The notes beneath the pieces were generated by a model. The model did not search any database. It was given only the letters and a program-made list of their open reading frames with translations, and was not told the origin of the DNA. This document shows positions 58,065 to 64,000 of a stretch of 64,000 nt of DNA, piece by piece. This stretch comes from Nitriliruptoraceae bacterium (GTDB taxonomy: Bacteria > Actinomycetota > Nitriliruptoria > Nitriliruptorales > Nitriliruptoraceae), in contig PWLR01000019.1 in the NCBI GenBank assembly GCA_003558435.1, positions 1 through 64,000 on the forward strand, in the 5' to 3' direction. Numbering within the stretch: the first letter of the stretch is position 1; every line of letters begins with the position of its first letter. The position numbers and the translations under genes are program-made.

Positions 58065-59546
58065 TTACCCCTCCACGAGCTCGGTGCAGCCTCCGCGCCG
58101 TGGGTCGCCGACCCGGGCCCCGTCACCGGCCACCGCGTTCACCCCACCGAAGTACAGGTCGGTGACCTCCCATGCGTTCACGTCACGAACGGCTGCGAGC
58201 TCCGCGACGGCCCGCTCCCCGAAGCCGGGCTCGAGCTGCACCGTGGAGCCGTCCCAGTGCAATCGGGGCGCCAGTACCGCCTCCTCGAGCGACATCCCGT
58301 GATCGAGCAGGTTCACGACGGTCTGCGTCAGGGCACTGCGGATGCGCTCCCTGCCACCCGAACCCAGCACGATCGGTGCGGAGGTGGCGCGCAGCAGGAT
58401 CGTCGGCGCCATCATCGACCCGACCCGTTGGCCCGGTGCGTCCAGGTGGAAACCGCCGGGGTGCAGGTCGGTCTCTCCCATGATGTTGTTGGCCAGGACC
58501 CCGGTCTCGCCCAGGGTGACCGCGCTACCCGCCCCGTTCGAGGTGGTCATCGAGGCCAGGTTCCCGTCGACGTCCGCGACGCTGACGTGCGTGGTCCCCC
58601 GCGCGGATCGTGGCCCGCTACCGGTGTGGTGCCGGGTGACCTCATCGAGGGTCTCGACGAGTTGCACGAGACGGGCGCCGCTGCCGAACGGCCCCCGGGG
58701 CCCCTCGTCGGTCAACGACGCGAGCGCGCGGGCGATCAACACGCCGCCATAGGAGGGAGGGGGGTTGGTCAGCGACCGGGCCGAACCGTGGTCGACCTGT
58801 AAGGGGGTCCGCTCGATCACCTCGTAGGCGCGGAGGTCCTCGGCGGTGATGCACCCGTCGTTGGCCGCCATGTCCGCCGCGATCGGCCCGGCGACCGCCG
58901 GGTCACCGAACCCGGTGATCCGGCCGGCCGCGACGGCTTCGAGGAAGTCGGCCAACGGGGGGTTGGCGACCACCTCGTCGTCGGCGAACGCCCGGCCCTC
59001 CGGGACGAACATCGCCCGCGACTCGGGGGTGCGGCGGAAGATCGGCTCCAGCAGGCGCACCACCGCCGCCTGACCCGCGCCCAGGACCACGCCCTCGGCG
59101 GCGAGACGACGGGCGGGTTCGATGACCTCCGCCAGGGGGAGATGGCCGAGACGGCGATGGACGTGGAGGTAGCCGGCCAGACAACCGGGCACGGCGATCG
59201 ACCCGTGACCGACGTGGAAGACCTGTTCCGCGCCACCGAAACGCAGCGTGGCCGGCTGCAGGACCGGGGGCGGAGCGGTGGCGGGACGGCCCCTGCCAGG
59301 GGTGTCGACGAAGAAGTCGAAGACGACCTCCTGCGCGTCGGCGGTGCGGGCCAGCAGGAACCCGCCGCCACCGAGGCTCGAGAGGCAGGGTTCGGCGACC
59401 GCGGCGGCGAACCCGGCCGCGACCGCCGCGTCGTAGGCGTTGCCGCCCGCACGCAGGCACCCGGCCGCGGCCTCGATGGTCGCCGGATGGCCGGCCGCGA
59501 CGACCCCGGGGGTCGCCGGACGCGCAGCCAGGCGGTTCGCGGTCAC
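58065..59546 (-). CDS. Gamma-glutamyltransferase family Ntn hydrolase
   Basis: A 493-residue precursor of the gamma-glutamyltransferase family, cut autocatalytically before Thr. The large-subunit part has ATIEAAAGCLRAGGNAYDAAVAA and GGGGFLLAR; the small subunit would begin at Thr in SARGTTHVSVADVDGNLASMTTS and contains GSMMAPTILL and GSGGRERIRSALTQTV. No clear signal peptide precedes it, so it is cytosolic or weakly exported. GTG 59546 follows AGGAG. It may degrade glutathione-like or gamma-glutamyl compounds, or be a related acylase. Confidence 0.92.
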   Translation of the reverse strand: MTANRLAARPATPGVVAAGHPATIEAAAGCLRAGGNAYDAAVAAGFAAAVAEPCLSSLGGGGFLLARTADAQEVVFDFFVDTPGRGRPATAPPPVLQPATLRFGGAEQVFHVGHGSIAVPGCLAGYLHVHRRLGHLPLAEVIEPARRLAAEGVVLGAGQAAVVRLLEPIFRRTPESRAMFVPEGRAFADDEVVANPPLADFLEAVAAGRITGFGDPAVAGPIAADMAANDGCITAEDLRAYEVIERTPLQVDHGSARSLTNPPPSYGGVLIARALASLTDEGPRGPFGSGARLVQLVETLDEVTRHHTGSGPRSARGTTHVSVADVDGNLASMTTSNGAGSAVTLGETGVLANNIMGETDLHPGGFHLDAPGQRVGSMMAPTILLRATSAPIVLGSGGRERIRSALTQTVVNLLDHGMSLEEAVLAPRLHWDGSTVQLEPGFGERAVAELAAVRDVNAWEVTDLYFGGVNAVAGDGARVGDPRRGGCTELVEG

Positions 59547-59565
59547 GAGCGTCTCCTGACGGATG

Positions 59566-59612
59566 GCGCGGGGTGAGGGAGCGGGGTGAGTGCGCGGGGT
59601 GAGGGAGCGGGG
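59566..59612. repeat. 21-base direct repeat, two copies, period 26
   Basis: GCGCGGGGTGAGGGAGCGGGG occurs at 59566 and 59592 in the gap between the divergent gamma-glutamyltransferase and antiporter genes. It sits next to the ribosome site of the former and may be a regulatory pair or a duplication. Confidence 0.7.
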
Positions 59613-59810
59613 GCGTGCGGAGGTTGCCACGTCGAGGACCAACCCGCCGCACGGGACCCGCCGAGTCCAGCTGACCACGGACCCCGGCCGGAGCACATCC
59701 CGGGACCGCCGGCGTGTCGGGATGTGCTCATAACGTCGGAACGATCGAGCCCTTGGTACGGCCCCGCCACACCGTTCGGCCCGATCCGCCCCTCGCCGCG
59801 GAGGAACGCC

Positions 59811-60320
59811 GTGGACGATCCCGATCCTCGCGGGTCCCGCCCGCGTCAGCTCCGACGCGTCATCACCGATCTGACCATCGGAGCCGGTCTGTGGCTGGCA
59901 CTGGCCGGAACGCTCCATCCCCAGGAGCTCGTCGCGGCGCTGTTGTGCGGATGCGTCGCCGCGGCCATGGGACACCGTGTCCGGCGCCATGTCGGGCACC
60001 AGGATCGTGGAGCACTCCGGTGGTTGCGACATCTGCCGGGGTGGTACCTCAACGGGCTGCGCGACACCGTCCCCCTGACACGGGCGCTGGTCAACCGGCT
60101 CCGGGGCCGACCGAGCCGCAGCCGGCTGTTGCGGGTGCCCTTCGAGGTCGGCGGGCTGGGGCCCGACGATTCGTCGCGGCGGGCACTGGTCACGGTGGGG
60201 TTGTGTCTGCAACCCAACACCTACGTTCTCGGCTACGACGGGGACCGCGACGTCGCGTTGATCCACCAGCTGGAGCCCGGCGACGAGCCCATCGCTGCGC
60301 GTCTGCGGACATCACGATGA
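59811..60320 (+). CDS. mnhE: Na+/H+ antiporter subunit E (MrpE/MbhA-like)
   Basis: A 169-residue subunit with two to three N-terminal membrane helices (LTIGAGLWLALAGTLHPQELVAALLCGCVAAAMG) and a cytosolic domain LPGWYLNGLRDTVPLTRALVNRLRG, SSRRALVTVGLCLQPNTYVLG, GDRDVALIHQLEPG. This is the standard MnhE/MrpE domain. GTG 59811 follows GGAGG; the track start adds 75 residues. It opens the antiporter operon and overlaps the F subunit by ATGA. Confidence 0.9.
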   Translation: MDDPDPRGSRPRQLRRVITDLTIGAGLWLALAGTLHPQELVAALLCGCVAAAMGHRVRRHVGHQDRGALRWLRHLPGWYLNGLRDTVPLTRALVNRLRGRPSRSRLLRVPFEVGGLGPDDSSRRALVTVGLCLQPNTYVLGYDGDRDVALIHQLEPGDEPIAARLRTSR

Positions 60321-60568
60321 CCTGGTGGACCGCGGCGGTGACGGGACTGCTCGTCCTGCTGTCGTTGACCTCGGTGAGCGTCTGCCGGGGCCGGGCGATG
60401 GACCGGGTCGTCGGGCTCCAGCTGATCGGTGTGCTCGCGACCCTGACGGCCATCGTATTGGCCGTGGCGACCGGCCGGTCGCTGGTGCTGGACGTCGCAC
60501 TCGTGCTGGCGGTGCTCACCCTGATCGGGGGGCTGGCCTACGCCCGGTTCCTGGAGCGCTGGCTGTGA
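60317..60568 (+). CDS. mnhF: Antiporter subunit F (MrpF/MbhB-like)
   Basis: An 83-residue subunit with three membrane helices: WWTAAVTGLLVLLSLTSVSVCRG, VVGLQLIGVLATLTAIVLAVATG and LVLDVALVLAVLTLIGGLAYARFLE. The MrpF signature DRVVGLQ...D.ALVLA...FIGTVAFARYL is recognisable. It is coupled on both sides by 4-base overlaps with the E and G genes. It has no ORF-track start of its own because the longer frame hides it. Confidence 0.9.
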   Translation: MTWWTAAVTGLLVLLSLTSVSVCRGRAMDRVVGLQLIGVLATLTAIVLAVATGRSLVLDVALVLAVLTLIGGLAYARFLERWL

Positions 60569-60894
60569 CGGTGCCGACGGGACCCGTGGTCGGGATGCTG
60601 CTGCTCGTGATGCTCGGCGCCGCGGCCCTGTCGAGCATCGGGGTGCTGACCGCCCGCGACACCTTCGACCGCCTCCACTACGTCGGACCCGCCGCGATGC
60701 TGGGTGGCGTCGCCGTGGTGGCGGCGACCGTGGTCGAGACCGGGTTCGGCATGATCGCGCTCCGAGCGGGGTTGGCCGTCGGGGTCCTGCAGATCGCCGC
60801 GGCGGTGACGACCCACGCCACGGCCCGCGCCGCGCTCGGACGCGGGGAGCTCGCCCGGATGCGCCAGGCCCACGACGAGGTCGTGGAACCATGA
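60565..60894 (+). CDS. mnhG: Antiporter subunit G (MrpG/MbhC-like)
   Basis: A 109-residue subunit with three helices and the MrpG core SSIGVLTARDTFDRLHYVGPAAMLGGVAVVAATVVE. It starts at GTG overlapping the F stop (GTGA), which the ORF track misses. Its last helix and tail (ALGRGELARMRQAHDEVVEP) are cytosolic. It is part of the multisubunit cation/proton antiporter that exports Na+ at high salt or pH. Confidence 0.9.
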   Translation: MTVPTGPVVGMLLLVMLGAAALSSIGVLTARDTFDRLHYVGPAAMLGGVAVVAATVVETGFGMIALRAGLAVGVLQIAAAVTTHATARAALGRGELARMRQAHDEVVEP

Positions 60895-61130
60895 TGGCCG
60901 CCCAGGTGATCGTGCTGGTGCTGATCGGCACCGTCGGGACGCTGACGGTGCTCACGCGCGGGCTGGTGAACCTGTGGCTGGTCTTCAGCCTCTACGGCAT
61001 GCTGCTGGCGCTCGGCTTCCTGCTGCTCGAGGCACCCGATGCGGCCCTCGCCCAGGTGGTGGTCAGCGGCATCGTGGTGCCCCTGCTGCTCGGGGTCGTG
61101 CTGGCCGAGGTCCACGGTTCCGAGCGATGA
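60891..61130 (+). CDS. DUF4040/MbhD-like antiporter subunit
   Basis: A 79-residue, three-helix protein corresponding to the MbhD piece, which in bacterial Mrp is part of the long MrpA C-terminus: VLTRGLVNLWLVFSLYGMLLALGFLLLEAPDAALAQVVVSGIVVPLLLGVVLAEV. The pattern LxxxxFxxLLxxxFLxLxAPDVALTEAxVG is that of DUF4040. It overlaps both neighbours by ATGA. Being a separate gene, it shows that the complex has the archaeal Mbh-type subunit split. Confidence 0.85.
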   Translation: MMAAQVIVLVLIGTVGTLTVLTRGLVNLWLVFSLYGMLLALGFLLLEAPDAALAQVVVSGIVVPLLLGVVLAEVHGSER

Positions 61131-61894
61131 CGCCGCCGGGCATGGCGGCGACGCGCACGGGCATCTTCCTCGTGGCCGCGTCGGTGCTGGGCGTGGCGCT
61201 GGTCCACGGGGTCCTGGGGTTGCCGACGGACGCCACCGCCGACGGCCCGTATGCGCGCACCCTCGCAGAACTGGCCATCGGTCAACGGTCGCTGAACACG
61301 GTGTCGGGGGTCCTGTTCGATCTGCGCTCGCTCGACACGTTGGGGGAGGCCCTCGCCCTGTTCGCCGCCGCCGCAGGGCTGCAGGTGGTACTGAGCGAGC
61401 ACGAGGGCGAGGGCCGTGTGCCCACCCCCCGGTACGCCCGGCCTGGCCGCACCGCGCCACCCACCAGCGACGCCGTGCGGACGATCGCGTTGGCGTTCGT
61501 CCCGTTCGTCACCGCGTTGGCGCTCGTGGTGACGTTGCGCGGCCACCTCGGTGTCGGCGGTGGACTGCAGGGCGGCGCCCTGGGGTTGGCGGCGCTGGCG
61601 TTGGTGTTCCTCGGCGGTCGCTACCAGGCGCAGCGGCGCCTCACACCGATGGCCGCGTTGGACGCCGAGGAGACCGTGGGGATCGGTGGGTACGTGGCCC
61701 TCGGCCTGGCCGGCCTCGCGGTCGGCGGGAGCCTGCTCGCCAACGTGCTCCCGCTCGGGACCCCGGGACAGTTGCTGTCCGCGGGCACGATCGGGGTCCT
61801 CAGCCTGCTGATCGCTCTCGAGGCGCGAGCCGCCCTGCTGCTGATCGTCATCGAGGCCCAGGAAGAGCCGTTCGAACGGGAGCTGCCCTCGTGA
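61127..61894 (+). CDS. mnhB: Fused MbhE + MnhB (MrpB) antiporter subunit
   Basis: A 255-residue protein with two parts. Residues 1-95 contain TLAELAIGQRSLNTVSGVLFDLRSLDTLGEALALFAAAAGLQVVL, the MbhE-type segment (NxVxxVLFDxRxLDTLGE). After a linker, residues 115-255 are MnhB/MrpB: PFVTALALVVTLRGHLGVGGGLQGGALGLAALAL and AALDAEETVGIGGYVALGLAGLAVGG. The usual GHxxPGGGFQGG loop is GHLGVGGGLQGG here, without the Pro. The start is ATG 61127 with an ATGA overlap. Confidence 0.85.
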   Translation: MTPPGMAATRTGIFLVAASVLGVALVHGVLGLPTDATADGPYARTLAELAIGQRSLNTVSGVLFDLRSLDTLGEALALFAAAAGLQVVLSEHEGEGRVPTPRYARPGRTAPPTSDAVRTIALAFVPFVTALALVVTLRGHLGVGGGLQGGALGLAALALVFLGGRYQAQRRLTPMAALDAEETVGIGGYVALGLAGLAVGGSLLANVLPLGTPGQLLSAGTIGVLSLLIALEARAALLLIVIEAQEEPFERELPS

Positions 61895-62247
61895 GCCGGG
61901 TCGTGGAGGTCCTACCGATGCTCGTCGGTCTGTGGCTGCTGCTCGTAGGGATGTACGGGGCCGCCACCACCCGCCACCTCGTCCACCTGGTGGTGTGCGT
62001 GTCGATCCTGCATTCGGGCGCCTGGCTGTTGCTGCTGGGGGTCGGGCACCGACCGGGCGTCACGGCACCGACCCTGGACGAGGACGTCGGTGGGCGGGTG
62101 CTGGCCGATCCGGTGGTGCAGGCCCTGGCCGTCACCGACGTGGTGGTCGGCGCGGCGGTGACCGCCCTGTTGATCGCGTTGACCTTCCGGGTGAAACGCC
62201 GTTTCGGGGAGCTCGATCCCCGCGAGGTCCACGTGCTCCGTGGTTGA
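61891..62247 (+). CDS. mnhC: Antiporter subunit C (MrpC/MbhG, NuoK-like)
   Basis: A 118-residue, three-helix subunit homologous to NuoK of complex I: LPMLVGLWLLLVGMYGAATTRHLVHLVVCVSILHSGAWLLLLGVGH and DPVVQALAVTDVVVGAAVTALLIALTFRVKRRFGELD. The ALxLTDIVIGxAxTALxLAL region is typical MrpC. It starts at GTG overlapping the B gene (GTGA) and overlaps the D gene by eight bases. Confidence 0.92.
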   Translation: MSRVVEVLPMLVGLWLLLVGMYGAATTRHLVHLVVCVSILHSGAWLLLLGVGHRPGVTAPTLDEDVGGRVLADPVVQALAVTDVVVGAAVTALLIALTFRVKRRFGELDPREVHVLRG

Positions 62248-64000
62248 CGCGGCCGAACGTGTCGTGCCGCTGCTGGTGGTCCTGCCGATCATGGCGGCGG
62301 CCGTGGTCCGGCTGCCGAACCTGCCGGGCCGGGTCGTCGCCGGGTTCAGCATCGGCAGCTCGGCCGCGATGGCCGGCCTGGCCCTGTGGCTGTTGCCGAT
62401 CGTGATCGACACCCCGGTCGTCCACGTCGTCGGCGGCTGGGGCGTCCGTGAGGGTCTGGTGGTCGGCATATCCCTGGTCGCCGATGGTCTTGCGGTCGGG
62501 TTCGTCGCGCTGACCGGTGTGCTGGTGACCACCGGGCTCGGCTACCTCGCCGCCAGTCACGAGGGTCACGCGGCGACCGACGTACTCACGCTGTTGATCC
62601 TCGCGGCCGTCGCCGGGTTCCTGTTGGCCGGCGACATCTTCACCATGTTCGTGTTCATGGAGCTGTTCGGCATCGCCGTCTACGCCGTGACGGCGGGCAA
62701 GGTCGAGGATCCGGCCGCGCTGCCCGCCGCCATCAACGTCGCGGTCATCAGCACCATCGGGGCCGTGCTGTTCCTGACCGGGGTCGGTCTGCTGTACCGG
62801 CTGACGGGGACACCCAACATCGCCCAGTCCGGCGCCGTGCTCACCGACACCCCACCGCACGCGGCGTTGGCGGTGACGACCGCGTTGGTGCTCGGGGGGC
62901 TGGCGGTGAAGACGGGCCTGGTGCCGTTCCACTTCGCGCATGCGGATCTGCACACGGCCAGTTGGAGTCCCCATGCCGGGTTGCTGGGTGCGGTGATGCT
63001 CCCGATCGGGCTGTATGGGATCGGACGGCTGCAGATCAGCGTGTTCGGTGGTGTACCGGGGCTCGACGAGGCCGTCCGCCCGGTCCTGCTGGTCGCGGCG
63101 CTGACCACCGCACTGGTGGGTGGTGCGATGGCGCTGATGCAGGACCAGCTGAAGCGTATGTTGGCCTTCTCGAGCATCTCCCATGTCGGCATCGCGGGTG
63201 TGGCGGTCGCGTTCGGGACGGCCTCGGGCACGGCCGCCGCCGCGGTGTACGTGGTCGGGCACGGGTTCGTGAAGGTCGGCCTCATGCTCGTCGCCGGCGT
63301 CGTGCTGCACCGGCTGGGGACGCTGCAGCTGTCCGAGTTGGCCGGCCGGGGCCGCGAGGTGCCCGTGGCGGTCGGCCTGCTGACGGTCGGCGCGGCGCTG
63401 CTGGCGGGAATGCCACCGTCGGGACTGTTCGCCGGCAAGGCGGTGATGACCGGGGCCGCCGAGGAGCTGGGTCTCGGGTGGGTGATGCCGCTCGTCTACC
63501 TGGCGGCGGTGCTGACCGGTGCGGCGGTGGCCCGGGCCGTGAGCCACCTCTGGTTCGGATGGCCCGTCCCCGAAGACGACATCGGCATCGTGGCCGAGCA
63601 CCGACCCGAGGAGCTCGCTTCACGCAGCCCCCGGGTCCTGCTCGCGCTGCCGATCGCCCTGCTGGGCATCGGCAGCCTGCTGCCACTGTCCGGCTCCTAC
63701 CTCGCCGGTGTCGGGGAGGCGGCCGCGGCCGCCGTCGACCGTGAGCTGTATGTGGCCACGGTCACGGGCGGACCACCGCCCGAGGTCACGGCCAGCCCCC
63801 AGGTGGAGCCGTGGACGGCCACCTCGATCGCACCTGGTGTCGCTGGCGTGGTGGGGGCCGCGGTCCTCGGACCCTGGATCGCGGCACGTTGGCGGCGGGA
63901 ACCGCACCTGTTGAGTGCTCCCGCACGGGGACTGCGGCGGCTGCATACCGGCCTCGTCAACGATCAGGTGACCTGGCTGACCGTGGGGATCGCCGGGTGG
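62240..64000 (+). CDS. mnhD: Antiporter subunit D (MrpD/MbhH, NuoN-like), 3' end outside window
   Basis: At least 587 residues, open to the right edge. It is a fourteen-helix proton-pumping antiporter subunit of the complex I type: DIFTMFVFMELFGIAVYAVTAGK carries the conserved Glu of helix 5, VKTGLVPFHFAHADLHTASW the helix 7 Lys and the following loop, and MQDQLKRMLAFSSISHVGIAGVAVAFG the central Lys region. GTG 62240 gives an 8-base overlap with the C subunit. The track does not list it because no stop is reached. The long C-terminal part suggests additional helices beyond the usual 490 residues. Confidence 0.9.
   Translation, partial: MVDAAERVVPLLVVLPIMAAAVVRLPNLPGRVVAGFSIGSSAAMAGLALWLLPIVIDTPVVHVVGGWGVREGLVVGISLVADGLAVGFVALTGVLVTTGLGYLAASHEGHAATDVLTLLILAAVAGFLLAGDIFTMFVFMELFGIAVYAVTAGKVEDPAALPAAINVAVISTIGAVLFLTGVGLLYRLTGTPNIAQSGAVLTDTPPHAALAVTTALVLGGLAVKTGLVPFHFAHADLHTASWSPHAGLLGAVMLPIGLYGIGRLQISVFGGVPGLDEAVRPVLLVAALTTALVGGAMALMQDQLKRMLAFSSISHVGIAGVAVAFGTASGTAAAAVYVVGHGFVKVGLMLVAGVVLHRLGTLQLSELAGRGREVPVAVGLLTVGAALLAGMPPSGLFAGKAVMTGAAEELGLGWVMPLVYLAAVLTGAAVARAVSHLWFGWPVPEDDIGIVAEHRPEELASRSPRVLLALPIALLGIGSLLPLSGSYLAGVGEAAAAAVDRELYVATVTGGPPPEVTASPQVEPWTATSIAPGVAGVVGAAVLGPWIAARWRREPHLLSAPARGLRRLHTGLVNDQVTWLTVGIAGW

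Noticed and set aside
55103-58165. 1020-codon plus-strand ORF
   Set aside because: Antisense shadow of the GH3 gene; Arg/Gly/His-rich, no family motif, and no ribosome site.

Overview
The window is about 70% GC with dense, often overlapping genes and frequent GTG starts. A tRNA-Leu(CAG)-fhaA-fhaB-pstP-rodA-pbpA-pknB block, crgA, a class E sortase, an Rpf-like protein and RodA/PASTA-kinase wall genes point to an actinobacterium. The Mbh/Mrp-type cation antiporter would suit a salt- or alkali-tolerant lineage such as Nitriliruptoria or Egibacterales, but that placement is inference.

Layout. 1-4.1 kb: a sulfur/arsenic area. A minus-strand operon (rhodanese-DUF2892, SulP transporter, start of an MBL hydrolase) faces a small carbonic-anhydrase-like gene, then arsI and arsR. 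4.1-9.5 kb: a cold shock protein, a crotonase, an EamA permease broken by one in-frame TGA, an MFS permease and an O-methyltransferase. 9.5-12.3 kb: an ArsR-rhodanese regulator divergent from a truncated rhodanese, an MFS pump and a frameshifted methyltransferase, with two TCAA-N8-TTGA operators between them. 12.3-20.4 kb: loosely packed accessory DNA with an acetyltransferase, a PLP enzyme, two alpha/beta hydrolases, a membrane-anchored coiled-coil protein, a DUF6429 protein and several gene remnants.

20.4-27.3 kb holds the most interesting unit. A BlaI-type repressor, an M56 membrane protease and a CPVC membrane protein are transcribed away from a coupled operon of DsbA-like thioredoxin, CcdA-like reductant carrier, beta-propeller lipoprotein and apolipoprotein N-acyltransferase (Lnt). 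A nested dyad lies between the two arms. The Lnt has Ser where the catalytic Cys should be. The unit ends at a decayed tyrosine integrase beside tRNA-Leu, so it was probably brought in by an integrative element.

27.4-34.9 kb is the cell-wall growth and Ser/Thr phosphorylation operon. 34.9-44.5 kb interrupts the order known from mycobacteria (pknB ... trpG ... crgA). It contains a copper cluster (CopC-CopD fusion, YcnI, accessory protein, zinc-finger anti-sigma and divergent ECF sigma), a TPR protein, an eRF1-like protein, an M50 protease with CBS domains and a PDZ/Lon-type protease. 44.6-49.9 kb resumes the old order: glutamine amidotransferase, a degenerate acyl-adenylate ligase, polyprenyl synthase, sortase with a small partner, CrgA. 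50-59.5 kb is metabolic: thiolase, thioesterase, Rpf-like protein, glycogen-debranching-type enzyme, SDR, GH3 glucosidase and gamma-glutamyltransferase. 59.8-64 kb is the antiporter operon in the order E-F-G-MbhD-(MbhE+MnhB)-C-D, running off the right edge.

Seventeen gene junctions are exact 4-base ATGA or GTGA overlaps, so translational coupling is pervasive. No CRISPR array or rRNA was seen.
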